DNA from: Chlorobiota bacterium
GTDB taxonomy: Bacteria; Bacteroidota; Bacteroidia; Bacteroidales; JAADGE01
DNA: 40,580 nt
NCBI GenBank assembly: GCA_013153865.1
Contig: JAADDR010000033.1
Coordinates: 1 to 40,580 of the forward strand
Direction: 5' to 3'
A program made the position numbers and the translations under genes. The notes under the pieces are model-generated. The model saw nothing but the letters and a program-made list of their open reading frames with translations. It had not been told where the DNA came from and made no database searches. Positions 1 to 9,848 of the stretch are shown here, piece after piece (position 1 is the first letter of the stretch; each line of letters starts with the position of its first letter).

Positions 1-111
1 GCAAACATAAACTATAGTTTCATTTATTCCATTTTCAGACTTTTGAGACTTTTCCGAAAAACTAAAAAGTATAAATGCTGTAGTTATGAGTATTATATAT
101 TTCATTTTCAT
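1..111 (-). CDS. Partial CDS (5' end only) of a secreted protein, cut by the window edge
   Basis: Minus-strand ATG at 111 opens an ORF to the window edge: MKMKYIILITTAFILFSFSEKSQKSENGINETIVYVC, signal-peptide-like N-terminus. Confidence 0.55.
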   Translation of the reverse strand, partial: MKMKYIILITTAFILFSFSEKSQKSENGINETIVYVC

Positions 112-360
112 AATTTACAAAATATGTATTAATCGCTTTATAGATTGCTTGTATCAAGTATCTTATTTTATGGATTGAAAAATATAAATATTAATTCTTA
201 AAATAAATAATAAATTTTTGATTCTCATAATAATTTATTAAATAGTAATTTTTCAATTTTTTAAGTTACCGATAATTATTATTTTGAAAGTTTGTTTTTC
301 TACGGCAAAACTTGCGATATTCGAAAAAGATAATTCGGCTTTGTTTTAAAATATTATTTT

Positions 361-368
361 TAATTTTG
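361..368 (+). promoter_or_regulatory. Putative Bacteroidota -7 element (TAATTTTG) for fabD
   Basis: Matches TAnnTTTG; upstream TTTG at 340-343 with 17-nt spacer; ATG at 392. Confidence 0.4.
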
Positions 369-391
369 CGACTAAATACAAAAATATCAAT

Positions 392-1267
392 ATGAAAGCA
401 TACGTATTTCCCGGACAGGGATCGCAATTTGTAGGAATGGGAAAAGATTTATACGAAAATTCCGAACTTGCAAAAGAAATGTTTGAAAAGGCAAACGATA
501 TTCTCGGATTCAGAATTACAGACATTATGTTTGACGGCACGGACGAGCAATTGAAACAAACCAATGTTACTCAACCCGCTATTTTTTTACATTCGGTAAT
601 ATCCGCTGCCGTTGCGGGTGAAGATTTTAAACCCGATATGGTTGCCGGACATTCGCTCGGCGAATTTTCGGCATTGGTTGCAAATAAAACTTTGTTGTTC
701 GAAGACGGTTTGAAACTTGTATCGCAAAGAGCCGAAGCCATGCAAAAAGCTTGCGAAATCGAGCCGTCAACAATGGCTGCCGTTTTGGGAATCGAAGACG
801 AAAAAGTTGAGAAAATTTGTGCGGAGATTGACGACATTGTTGTTCCGGCAAATTATAATACCGAAGGTCAAATTGTTATTTCCGGTTCGATAAGCGGGAT
901 AGACAAAGCCGCCGAAAAATTAACTGAAGCCGGAGCCAAAAGAGTCGTAAAACTGAACGTGGGAGGAGCATTTCATTCGCCTTTAATGGAACCCGCAAGA
1001 GAAGAACTTGCCGCCGCAATAGAAAATACTGTTTTTGCGAAACCCGATTGTCCGATATACCAAAACGTGCCGGCAACCGCTGTTACCGATATTGACGAGA
1101 TAAAGAAAAATTTGGTTGCTCAATTAACCGCCCCCGTAAAATGGACACAAATAATGAAAAATATGATTGCCGACGGAGCGACGTCATATACGGAAGTAGG
1201 TCCCGGAAAAGTTTTGAGGGGTTTGCTGAAAAAAATCGACAGGAAATTTCCGACTTTCGGATTGTAA
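392..1267 (+). CDS. fabD: Malonyl-CoA:ACP transacylase
   Basis: FPGQGSQFVGMGKDL N-terminus, GHSLGE active-site motif, GAFHSPLM, VGPGKVL. Confidence 0.95.
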   Translation: MKAYVFPGQGSQFVGMGKDLYENSELAKEMFEKANDILGFRITDIMFDGTDEQLKQTNVTQPAIFLHSVISAAVAGEDFKPDMVAGHSLGEFSALVANKTLLFEDGLKLVSQRAEAMQKACEIEPSTMAAVLGIEDEKVEKICAEIDDIVVPANYNTEGQIVISGSISGIDKAAEKLTEAGAKRVVKLNVGGAFHSPLMEPAREELAAAIENTVFAKPDCPIYQNVPATAVTDIDEIKKNLVAQLTAPVKWTQIMKNMIADGATSYTEVGPGKVLRGLLKKIDRKFPTFGL

Positions 1268-1306
1268 TAAAAAATTAGGGCTTTACTTCAAGAGAAATCT
1301 TAAAAT

Positions 1307-1339
1307 AAACCCTGCCGGTTTTTGAAATCCGCAGGGTTT
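1307..1339. terminator. Bidirectional hairpin between convergent fabD and mutB
   Basis: AAACCCTGC(1307-1315) pairs perfectly with GCAGGGTTT(1331-1339). Confidence 0.7.
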
Positions 1340-1340
1340 G

Positions 1341-3467
1341 TTATTCAGAAAGAATTTCCAAAATTTTTATTGCCGCTTCGGATACCGGTGTTCCCGGACC
1401 GAAAACGGCTGTTACGCCGGCATCGTATAAAAAACGGTAATCACGATGCGGAATTACCCCTCCGGCAATTACCATAATATCTTCGCGTCCGAGTTTTTTA
1501 AGTTCTTCAATAACTTGCGGTATTAGAGTTTTATGTCCGGCAGCCAAACTCGATACTCCCAATACGTGTACGTCGTTTTCCACCGCTTGTTTGGCAACTT
1601 CCGCCGGTGTCTGAAAAAGCGGACCTATATCAACGTCAAAACCTATGTCGGCATAGCCGGTAGAAACTACTTTTGCGCCGCGGTCATGCCCGTCTTGTCC
1701 CATTTTGGCTATCATAATACGCGGTCGTCTGCCTTCTTGTTCGGCAAATTTATTTGCCATTTCTTTTGCTTTTTCAAAACTCATGTCATTTTTGCTTTCC
1801 GATGAATAAATACCCGATATCGAACGAATAACGGCTTTGTAACGTCCGGTAACTTTTTCTATCGCATACGAGATTTCGCCGAGTGTTGCGCGTTTTTGTG
1901 CGGCAACAACCGAAAGTTCGAGCAAATTTCCTTTTCCGGTTTTCATACTTTCGGTAATTGCGTTAAGGGCTTTTTGAACTTCTTCGTTATTACGTTCGGC
2001 TTTCAGCTTTTTAAGTCTTTTTATTTGTGCGTTTCTTACCGCCGTATTATCCACTTCGAGAATATCTATCGGGGCTTCTTTTTCGAGACGGTATTTGTTA
2101 ACGCCTACGATAATGTCTTTTCCGCTGTCTATGCGTGCCTGTTTGCGTGCGGCGGCTTCTTCGATACGCATTTTAGGTATGCCGGTTTCTACGGCTTTTG
2201 CCATTCCGCCGAGTTCTTCTATTTCTTCAATCAACTTCCATGCTTTGTGTGCAATTTCGTGTGTCAGTTTTTCTACGTAATAAGAACCTGCCCACGGGTC
2301 AACGGATTTGGTGATTCCGGTTTCTTCCTGCAAATAAATTTGCGTATTGCGGGCTATTCTCGCTGAAAAATCGGTAGGTAAAGCAATGGCTTCGTCGAGA
2401 GCATTGGTGTGCAACGATTGCGTATGCCCGAATGCGGCTGCCGCAGCTTCCGTACATGTGCGCGTTATGTTATTGAACGGATCTTGCTCAGTTAAACTCC
2501 ACCCGGATGTTTGACTATGTGTCCTTAATGCCGAAGATTTGGGATTTTTCGGATTAAACCGGTTTACGATTTTAGCCCAAAGCATTCTGGCGGCACGCAT
2601 TTTTGCTATTTCGGTAAAATGGTTCATGCCTATTGCCCAGAAAAATGATATTCGCGGAGCGAAACTGTCGATATTCATTCCGGCATTTATACCGGTTCTC
2701 AAATATTCCAAACCGTCGGCAAGTGTATATGCCAGCTCTAAGTCTGCCGTTGCACCCGCTTCCTGCATGTGATATCCGGATATGCTTATGGAATTGAATT
2801 TGGGCATATTTTCGGAAGTATATTTAAAAATATCGGCAATAATTCTCATGGAAGGTTGCGGCGGATATATGTATGTGTTTCGCACCATAAATTCTTTCAG
2901 AATGTCGTTTTGGATAGTACCGGAAAGTTCTTCGAGTTTTGCACCTTGCTCCAATCCGGCAACGATATAAAAAGCCAAAACCGGCAAAACGGCACCGTTC
3001 ATGGTCATAGAAACCGACATTTTGTTAAGCGGTATTTGGTCGAAAAGGATTTTCATATCCAAAATGCTGTCAATCGCGACACCGGCTTTTCCCACGTCTC
3101 CGGTAACGCGTTCGTGGTCGGAGTCGTATCCTCTGTGAGTTGCTAAATCGAAAGCTACGGAAAGTCCTTTTTGTCCGGCGGCGAGATTTCTGCGATAAAA
3201 GGCATTTGATTCTTCGGCTGTCGAAAATCCGGCATATTGGCGGATAGTCCACGGTCGCATAACATACATGGTAGAATACGGACCGCGAAGATAAGGGGGC
3301 AAACCCGCCGCATAATCAAGATGTTCGAAATTTTTTGTGTCTTCTTTCGTATAAAAAGCATCAAGTTCTATTTGCTCGGGTGTTACGAATTTTTTGCCTT
3401 TGTTTTCGGGCTTTTTATTATTCGTAATTTTTTGTTTTATGTTTATTTTATTGAAATCGGGTCGCAT
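1341..3467 (-). CDS. mutB: Methylmalonyl-CoA mutase, large (catalytic) subunit with C-terminal B12-binding domain
   Basis: [49 protein letters not shown]-terminal [13 protein letters not shown]12 motif. Confidence 0.96.
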   Translation of the reverse strand: MRPDFNKINIKQKITNNKKPENKGKKFVTPEQIELDAFYTKEDTKNFEHLDYAAGLPPYLRGPYSTMYVMRPWTIRQYAGFSTAEESNAFYRRNLAAGQKGLSVAFDLATHRGYDSDHERVTGDVGKAGVAIDSILDMKILFDQIPLNKMSVSMTMNGAVLPVLAFYIVAGLEQGAKLEELSGTIQNDILKEFMVRNTYIYPPQPSMRIIADIFKYTSENMPKFNSISISGYHMQEAGATADLELAYTLADGLEYLRTGINAGMNIDSFAPRISFFWAIGMNHFTEIAKMRAARMLWAKIVNRFNPKNPKSSALRTHSQTSGWSLTEQDPFNNITRTCTEAAAAAFGHTQSLHTNALDEAIALPTDFSARIARNTQIYLQEETGITKSVDPWAGSYYVEKLTHEIAHKAWKLIEEIEELGGMAKAVETGIPKMRIEEAAARKQARIDSGKDIIVGVNKYRLEKEAPIDILEVDNTAVRNAQIKRLKKLKAERNNEEVQKALNAITESMKTGKGNLLELSVVAAQKRATLGEISYAIEKVTGRYKAVIRSISGIYSSESKNDMSFEKAKEMANKFAEQEGRRPRIMIAKMGQDGHDRGAKVVSTGYADIGFDVDIGPLFQTPAEVAKQAVENDVHVLGVSSLAAGHKTLIPQVIEELKKLGREDIMVIAGGVIPHRDYRFLYDAGVTAVFGPGTPVSEAAIKILEILSE

Positions 3468-3479
3468 CTTAATTAGTCG

Positions 3480-3533
3480 TTAGTTAAAAGTTGAAAGTTC
3501 GTAAAGTTAAAAGTTTATAAAGTTTAAAGCAGT
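3480..3533. repeat. Degenerate AACTTT-unit repeat in the mutA-mutB junction
   Basis: Minus strand: ACTGCTTTAAACTTTATAAACTTTTAACTTTACGAACTTTCAACTTTTAACTAA, 7-9 nt AACTTTn units; includes the mutA stop. Confidence 0.6.
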
Positions 3534-5389
3534 ATTTCGTTAAATTTTTGCAGGGTTTCGAGAACATTTGATTTTACGTGAATAAAATGTTCTGTACCTT
3601 GCGATTTTAATATTTCGACACGCTCTTTCGGATATCCGGCAATTACCGTAATTGCTTTATCTCCGAGAAGTTTTTTTATTTCGGGAACCGTTTCCGGGTA
3701 TGCATCATCGCTCGAACAGGCAACAACAATGTCGGCATTTGATTTCAGGGCTTGTTTTACGCCTTCTTCGACGCTTTCGAATCCGTTATTGTCAATAATT
3801 TTATATCCCGCGCAAGCGAAAAAATTTTGTGCAAATGTTGCTCTTGCTTTTCGCATTGCAAGATTTCCGTAGGTAAGCAAAAATACGACGGGTTGTTTAC
3901 CCGATTTTTCGGTTTGTAAACGTATTTTCTCGAAAGCGGCGGCACCTCTGTAAAGTTTTATCGGTTCGGTATCGGTATTATCCGAAACAGGTAAAGACCA
4001 ATTGTAAACATTCGGATTTATGTCTTCGGAAATTTTTTCGTTTACGTTGGGATATTGATTTGTTCCGAGCAGAATTTCTTTTCTTAGAGCTATATTCAAA
4101 TCGCGTTTTCTTGCATTTTCTTTTATTTTATCTTGAATAAAATTTGTTTTGAGTGCTTTGTGATAACCTCCGTTATTTTCGATTTCAAGAAATAAATTTA
4201 AAGATTTTTCGGCAATTTGCTCCGTAAGGTTTTCGATATAATATGCTCCTCCGGAAGGATCCGCCGGTTTGTCGAAATATGCTTCTTCTCTCAGTATTAT
4301 GCCTGTATTTTGCGCAATACGTTCCGAAAAATCATCAGGTTTTTTGTAAGGTAAATCAAAAGGTTTTACGGTAAGAACATCAGTACCTCCGATTATTGCC
4401 GACATAGCTTCGGTAGTATTGCGAAGTTGATTTACGTACGGGTCGTATGCCGTTTTATTGTATGAAGTATTTGTCGAATTTATGAACATTTGCCCGGTAT
4501 CTTTTTTACCTGTCCAAATTTCCGTAATCTTAGCCCAAAGCAAACGTGCGGCTCGTAATTTTGCAATTTCGATAAAATAATTCGACCCCGTACCGAAGGT
4601 AAACATCATTTTCGGAATAAGGTATTCGGGATTTATGCCGACTTTTTCGGCTTCCGCTATTGTTTCGTTCGCCGAAGCAAGAGAAAAAGCAAGTTCTTCA
4701 ACCGGAAAACTCCCCGCATCGGCAAAGAAAACCCCGTTTATGTTTACGATTTTTATTTGCGGATATTTTGTTCCGAGAAGTTCGGTCATTTCTTTAAGCA
4801 AAAGAAAATCTTTTGATATGTTTCCGGGGTTGTAACAATTTCCGGTAACGGTTTTATACCCGAAAGGGTCGAAATTAAATGTTGCTTTTACCTTTTCGGG
4901 ATTAAAATTATGCTTTTCGCAAATTTTTAAGAAGTTTTTGAAAATTTCGGGAGAATTTTTTCCCGAAATAAAATTAATGCGTGTTTTTTCCGGATTTATG
5001 CCCGACAGGAGTATTTCGATGTCGTTTTCCGAAACGGTTTCTTTATGACAGATAAAAAATCCTATGCCGTCGGCTCCTCTTTCTGTCGTTTTTTTTGCTT
5101 TTTTGTTTGCATTGCCGTAATCTTCGACAAAAATATTGCTGTTTATTTCAAAAGCATTATCATTTTTTTTTGTGCCTCTCACAAACGGATAATTACCCGG
5201 AAGAGCATCGATAAAACCGATATTTTCGGTATCTTCCGAACGATAATAAGGTCTTATTACAATACCGTCGGGAGTTTTGCTTATAAGTTTTTTTTCGTAA
5301 TCGGCACCTTTAAGGTCTTGTTTTATTTTTTCTTCCCATTGTTCGGTTGTAACGGGAGGAAATTCGCTAAACAATTTTTGCTCGGACAT
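3524..5389 (-). CDS. mutA: Methylmalonyl-CoA mutase, small subunit
   Basis: FSEFPPVTTEQWEEKIKQDLKGADYEKKL; mutase-like core IAQNTGIILREEAYFDKPADPSGGAYYIE; upstream of mutB in one operon. Confidence 0.9.
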   Translation of the reverse strand: MSEQKLFSEFPPVTTEQWEEKIKQDLKGADYEKKLISKTPDGIVIRPYYRSEDTENIGFIDALPGNYPFVRGTKKNDNAFEINSNIFVEDYGNANKKAKKTTERGADGIGFFICHKETVSENDIEILLSGINPEKTRINFISGKNSPEIFKNFLKICEKHNFNPEKVKATFNFDPFGYKTVTGNCYNPGNISKDFLLLKEMTELLGTKYPQIKIVNINGVFFADAGSFPVEELAFSLASANETIAEAEKVGINPEYLIPKMMFTFGTGSNYFIEIAKLRAARLLWAKITEIWTGKKDTGQMFINSTNTSYNKTAYDPYVNQLRNTTEAMSAIIGGTDVLTVKPFDLPYKKPDDFSERIAQNTGIILREEAYFDKPADPSGGAYYIENLTEQIAEKSLNLFLEIENNGGYHKALKTNFIQDKIKENARKRDLNIALRKEILLGTNQYPNVNEKISEDINPNVYNWSLPVSDNTDTEPIKLYRGAAAFEKIRLQTEKSGKQPVVFLLTYGNLAMRKARATFAQNFFACAGYKIIDNNGFESVEEGVKQALKSNADIVVACSSDDAYPETVPEIKKLLGDKAITVIAGYPKERVEILKSQGTEHFIHVKSNVLETLQKFNEILL

Positions 5390-5406
5390 TTTGTTATATT
5401 TTTATG

Positions 5407-5414
5407 CAAATGTA
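5407..5414 (-). promoter_or_regulatory. Putative -7 element (TACATTTG) for mutA-mutB
   Basis: CAAATGTA on + strand, reverse complement TACATTTG matches TAnnTTTG; mutA ATG at 5389. Confidence 0.45.
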
Positions 5415-5504
5415 GGTATTTGAAAAAATCAGTATATGATTTTTATCAATAAGTTTTATGTTTCAAAGATAGTTTTTTTAATCTTTTAAGCAACTTGATA
5501 AACA

Positions 5505-5540
5505 TAAAAAAGCCGCTTGAAGATAAAATTCAAACGGCTT
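5505..5540 (-). terminator. Rho-independent terminator for tRNA-Pro
   Basis: AAGCCG-C-TTGAA ... TTCAA-A-CGGCTT stem followed on the minus strand by a T run. Confidence 0.7.
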
Positions 5541-5552
5541 AATTTTAAACTG

Positions 5553-5625
5553 TCGGGGTGAGAAGACTTGAACTTCCGACCCCACGCCCCCCAGACGCGT
5601 ACTCTGCCAACTGAGCTACACCCCG
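5553..5625 (-). tRNA. tRNA-Pro (anticodon GGG)
   Basis: Cloverleaf folds by hand: acceptor CGGGGTG/CACCCCG, D arm GCTC..GAGT, anticodon loop CTGGGGG, T arm GGAAG TTCAAGT CTTCT; CCA not encoded. Confidence 0.92.
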
Positions 5626-5736
5626 ATATAATAATTGCTTTTAAAAAAGCGAATGCAAAATTATAAAATAAATCAATTTTTACAAAAAAATATTTTATCG
5701 ACAACCGAAACAAAATAAAAAATCATAATATTTAAT

Positions 5737-5744
5737 TAACTTTG
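5737..5744 (+). promoter_or_regulatory. Putative -7 element (TAACTTTG) upstream of trxB
   Basis: TAnnTTTG match about 130 bp upstream of the trxB start. Confidence 0.4.
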
Positions 5745-5876
5745 CAAAATTAAACTGACAAATATACATACTTTATATTAACGGTATATATTTTGAATCA
5801 GGACGATGAAAATATCCGAATCAAAATTTTCAAAGTATATTAAATATAACATAATTAAAACATAAATTAAAGAAAT

Positions 5877-6878
5877 ATGAGTTTTTTTAAGACATTAAAC
5901 GTAAACGACAATAATGACAAAAAGTCTGAGAGCATGAAACCCGAAGAAAGGGTAAAATGCTTAATAATAGGTTCCGGACCTGCCGGCTATACTGCAGCAA
6001 TTTATGCTGCAAGGGCAAATCTTAACCCCGTGGTTATTCAAGGTATGGAAGCGGGAGGACAACTTACGACGACAACGGAAGTTGAAAATTTTCCGGGTTA
6101 TCCGAACGGAGTTACGGGACCTGCAATGATGGAAGACTTAAAAGCTCAAGCACAAAGATTCGGGGCAGATATTCGTTGGGGAGAAGTAACATCCGTTGAC
6201 TTTTCCGAAAGACCTTTCAAACTTATTGTTGACAACAATCAGCCTTATAAAGCCGATGCGGTTATTATAGCAACCGGTGCTTCCGCAAAATATCTGGGAT
6301 TAGAGTCCGAAGAAAATTTTAAAGGTGCCGGAGTTTCGGCTTGTGCAACTTGCGACGGCTTTTTTTACAAAGGTAAAAAAGTTGCCGTAGTGGGCGGAGG
6401 AGATACTGCTGCCGAAGAAGCAAGCTATCTTGCCGGATTAGCCGAAAAAGTTTACCTTATTGTAAGAAAACCTTACATGAGAGCATCTAAAGCAATGATT
6501 AAAAGAGTGGAAAATACTCCGAATATCGAAATCTTATACGAACATAATACAAAAGAAATTACCGGAACAAATGTTGTAACCGGAGCAACACTTATAAAAA
6601 GAAAAGGTCAACCCGACGAAGAAGAAGTAAAAATAGAAATAGACGGATTTTTTGTGGCGATAGGACATAAACCTAATTCCGATATTTTTGCCGATTTTAT
6701 CGAAAGAGACGATACCGGATACATAAAAACAATTCCCGGAACTTCAAAGACAAATATTGCCGGAATCTTTGCCGCGGGAGATGTCCAAGATCCGGTTTAC
6801 AGACAAGCCGTAACGGCAGCGGGATCGGGATGTATGGCTGCTCTTGATGCGGAGCGATTTTTGGCCGAACAAGAATAA
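5877..6878 (+). CDS. trxB: Thioredoxin-disulfide reductase
   Basis: IIGSGPAGYTAAIYAARA, CATCDG redox motif, GGGDTAAEEA, AGDVQDPVYRQAVTAAGSGCMAALDAE. Confidence 0.95.
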   Translation: MSFFKTLNVNDNNDKKSESMKPEERVKCLIIGSGPAGYTAAIYAARANLNPVVIQGMEAGGQLTTTTEVENFPGYPNGVTGPAMMEDLKAQAQRFGADIRWGEVTSVDFSERPFKLIVDNNQPYKADAVIIATGASAKYLGLESEENFKGAGVSACATCDGFFYKGKKVAVVGGGDTAAEEASYLAGLAEKVYLIVRKPYMRASKAMIKRVENTPNIEILYEHNTKEITGTNVVTGATLIKRKGQPDEEEVKIEIDGFFVAIGHKPNSDIFADFIERDDTGYIKTIPGTSKTNIAGIFAAGDVQDPVYRQAVTAAGSGCMAALDAERFLAEQE

Positions 6879-6884
6879 ATCAGT

Positions 6885-6957
6885 AATTCCCCGGCTTTAT
6901 TGTATTCTCGATTTACGAGGCCGGGGAGTTATTTCGTGATATCACGAAATAACTCCC
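6885..6957. terminator. Two overlapping hairpins between convergent trxB and mnmA
   Basis: AATTCCCCGGC(6885-6895)/GCCGGGGAGTT(6920-6930) and a perfect 34-bp palindrome GGGAGTTATTTCGTGATATCACGAAATAACTCCC (6924-6957). Confidence 0.6.
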
Positions 6958-8132
6958 GACCCTATCAGCTCGTCTCCCGAATAAAAAGCGGCAAATTGTC
7001 CCGGCGCTATGCCTCTTTGCGGTTCGTCAAAAACCAAATATGCCCCTTCTTCTCGCATATACAGTTCGGCTTTTTGCAAAGGTTGGCGATAACGTATTCT
7101 TGCCGACAATTTCATTGATTTGCCTTCGGCAATTTGCAAATCGGGACGCACTCGGTGAAACTCGTTTTTTGATATAAACAATGCTCTTCGGAACAATCCC
7201 GGATGGTTTTTGCCTTCTCCGGCATAAACTATATTTTTTTCAACATCAATATCCAAAACAAAAGCCGGTTCTTTAAGCCCGCCTATACCCAAACCTTTAC
7301 GCTGACCTATCGTATAAAAATGCGCTCCCGGATGTTTGCCGACAACTTTTCCGTATTCCGGTTTATAAGAATAAGGTTCGGCAAGTAAAGATAACTTTTC
7401 GGGGAAATCTTCCGGTTTAATGCCGGATGCTTTGTTAAACTCCGGTAAATCTCGGGGAATTAAAACAATATCTCCTTCTTTGCTTTGTAATTTTTGTTGT
7501 AAAAAAGTCGGTAAATCAACTTTTCCCACAAAGCAGATTCCCTGCGAATCTTTTTTATGCGCACTGGCAAGACCGAGTTCTTCGGCTATCGAACGAACTT
7601 CCGATTTTTGCAGCTCGCCTATCGGAAACAAAGATTTTGCAAGCTGTTCCTGCGAAAGTTGACATAAAAAATATGATTGGTCTTTATTTCGGTCTTTTCC
7701 GGCAAGCAATCTGTATATTTTCTTACCGTCTTTTTCCGTTGTTTCCTTACGACAATAATGTCCGGTAGCCACAAAATCGGCACCGAGTTCCAATGCTTTA
7801 TCCAAAAAAACATCAAACTTAATTTCCCTGTTACACAAAACATCAGGATTCGGAGTTCTTCCTCTTTCGTATTCCGAAAACATATAATCTACTACTCTTT
7901 TGGCATATATCTCGCTGAAATCAACGGTTTGAAAAGGTATGTCCAATTTTCTCGCAACAAGTTTCGCAACCAAAACATCATCATCACTCGGACAACTGCC
8001 TTCTATAACACCTTCCGTATCATGCCAATTAATCATATACACACCGTGCACATCATACCCTTTTTGCTTTAAAAGATATGCGGCAACGCTTGAATCAACA
8101 CCTCCGGATAAACCTACTATTACTTTTTTCAA
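6942..8132 (-). CDS. mnmA: tRNA-specific 2-thiouridylase
   Basis: [30 protein letters not shown]-loop, [34 protein letters not shown]. Confidence 0.95.
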   Translation of the reverse strand: MKKVIVGLSGGVDSSVAAYLLKQKGYDVHGVYMINWHDTEGVIEGSCPSDDDVLVAKLVARKLDIPFQTVDFSEIYAKRVVDYMFSEYERGRTPNPDVLCNREIKFDVFLDKALELGADFVATGHYCRKETTEKDGKKIYRLLAGKDRNKDQSYFLCQLSQEQLAKSLFPIGELQKSEVRSIAEELGLASAHKKDSQGICFVGKVDLPTFLQQKLQSKEGDIVLIPRDLPEFNKASGIKPEDFPEKLSLLAEPYSYKPEYGKVVGKHPGAHFYTIGQRKGLGIGGLKEPAFVLDIDVEKNIVYAGEGKNHPGLFRRALFISKNEFHRVRPDLQIAEGKSMKLSARIRYRQPLQKAELYMREEGAYLVFDEPQRGIAPGQFAAFYSGDELIGSGVIS

Positions 8133-8237
8133 ATCCTGTAATTTTCGGCAAAATAAAGAATAAAATATCTATCTTGTTTCAATTAAGTCCGTTTTTTTAT
8201 ATTTTCACGATTTAAAATTCGTTTTTTTATTTAAATA

Positions 8238-9806
8238 ATGAACAAAAAAACAGATTTAATTCTCTCCGTCGATACGGGAACACAATCAATAAAAGCGGTT
8301 TTATTCGATTTATACGGAAATATTGCGGGCATTAAAAAAACAAAAATAATTCCTTATTTCTCCGAAAAACCCGGATATGCGGAACAAAATCCGGAATATT
8401 TTTACGAAAAACTTGCCGAAACGACAAAAAAATTACTCGTCGAAAATAAATCAAAAATAAAATACATAAAAGCGGTAACGCTTACGACACAAAGAGGTAC
8501 TGTCGTAAACATCGACAAGAACGGCAAACCTCTGCGTCCGGCAATTCTTTGGCTCGACCAACGACAGGCAAAAGTAAAATCATATCCCAAAATTCCGGCA
8601 AAAATTTCTTTACGGATGATAAACATGAAAGAAGCGGTAATTCATGCCGTAAAAAATGCCGAATGCAACTGGATAATCCAAAATCAACCCGAAATATGGG
8701 AAAAAACTCACAAATACCTGTATCTTTCCGGATGGCTTACCTTTAAACTCACGGAAGAACTTAAAGACTCAACCGGCAACATGGTAGGATATATGCCTTT
8801 CGATTATAAACGGCATAAATGGGTTTCGCCCAATCATCGCAACGCAAAAATGTTTCCCGTAAATCCCGAAATGTTGCCCGAACTTGTAAAACCTTCCGAT
8901 TTACTCGGATATATTACCGAAAAAGCATCAAAAGAAACAGGCATACCGAAAGGTCTGCCGCTTATTGCCGCCGCTTCCGACAAAGCATCTGAGGTTTTGG
9001 GGTCGGGTGTCTTTAGTCCGGATACGGCTTGCCTGAGTTACGGAACTACGGCAACCGTGCAGACTGTCAGAAAAAAATATATCGAAATTATTCCGTTTTT
9101 CCCGGCATATCCCGGCGCCGCACAAAATTATTTTCATACCGAAATTATGATTTATCGGGGTTTTTGGATGGTAAACTGGTTCAAAGAACAATTCGGATGC
9201 ATAGAAACGGCAAAAGCAAAAAAAACAGGAAAAACACCGGAAGAACTCTTCGACGAGATGATAAAAGAAATACCTCCCGGTTCAATGGGGTTAACATTGC
9301 AACCGTATTGGTCGCCCGGAGTAAAAATTCCCGGAACGGAAGCAAAAGGCGCCGTGATAGGTTTCGGCGACGTGCATAACAGAGCTCATTTTTATCGCGC
9401 AATACTCGAAGGTTTGGCATACGCACTCAAAGAAGGACTGCAAAGAACAGAAAAACGAACAAAAACAAAAATAAAAAAAGTTATTGTTTCCGGAGGGGGT
9501 TCACAAAGCGAACAAGCAATGCAAATTACCGCCGATATTTTCAACATGCCGGCGGAAAGACCGCATATATACGAAACATCGGCACTCGGAGCGGCAATAA
9601 ACGCCGCCGTCGGAATGAAATATTTTTATTCTTACGAAGATGCCGTAAAAGCAATGTCCGGAACAGGAAAATCTTATTTTCCGCAAGAAAAAAATAAAGA
9701 AATTTACGATAAATTATACAACGAAGTTTATCTTAAAATGTATAAACGACTGAAAAAACTATACAAACACATACAAGACATTACCGGGTATCCCGAGAAA
9801 ATTTAA
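8238..9806 (+). CDS. FGGY-family carbohydrate kinase (xylulokinase-like; substrate unknown)
   Basis: LSVDTGTQSIKAVLFDLYG, AILWLDQR, LSYGTTATV, VSGGGSQSEQAMQITADIFNMP. Confidence 0.88.
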   Translation: MNKKTDLILSVDTGTQSIKAVLFDLYGNIAGIKKTKIIPYFSEKPGYAEQNPEYFYEKLAETTKKLLVENKSKIKYIKAVTLTTQRGTVVNIDKNGKPLRPAILWLDQRQAKVKSYPKIPAKISLRMINMKEAVIHAVKNAECNWIIQNQPEIWEKTHKYLYLSGWLTFKLTEELKDSTGNMVGYMPFDYKRHKWVSPNHRNAKMFPVNPEMLPELVKPSDLLGYITEKASKETGIPKGLPLIAAASDKASEVLGSGVFSPDTACLSYGTTATVQTVRKKYIEIIPFFPAYPGAAQNYFHTEIMIYRGFWMVNWFKEQFGCIETAKAKKTGKTPEELFDEMIKEIPPGSMGLTLQPYWSPGVKIPGTEAKGAVIGFGDVHNRAHFYRAILEGLAYALKEGLQRTEKRTKTKIKKVIVSGGGSQSEQAMQITADIFNMPAERPHIYETSALGAAINAAVGMKYFYSYEDAVKAMSGTGKSYFPQEKNKEIYDKLYNEVYLKMYKRLKKLYKHIQDITGYPEKI

Positions 9807-9816
9807 AATAAAACAT

Positions 9817-9824
9817 TACTTTTG
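9817..9824 (+). promoter_or_regulatory. Putative -7 element (TACTTTTG) for the C1B peptidase operon
   Basis: TAnnTTTG match 25 nt upstream of ATG 9849; overlaps the TTG used by the supplied ORF call. Confidence 0.45.
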
Positions 9825-9848
9825 TTTAAATTTCTAAAAAAATTAAAA

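Noticed and set aside
1896-2366. 156-aa + strand ORF antisense to mutB
   Set aside because: Lies entirely within a confidently identified CDS; Phe/Cys-rich composition typical of a reverse-strand shadow ORF; no start context
5486-5713. 75-aa minus ORF spanning tRNA-Pro
   Set aside because: Explained by the tRNA gene and its terminator
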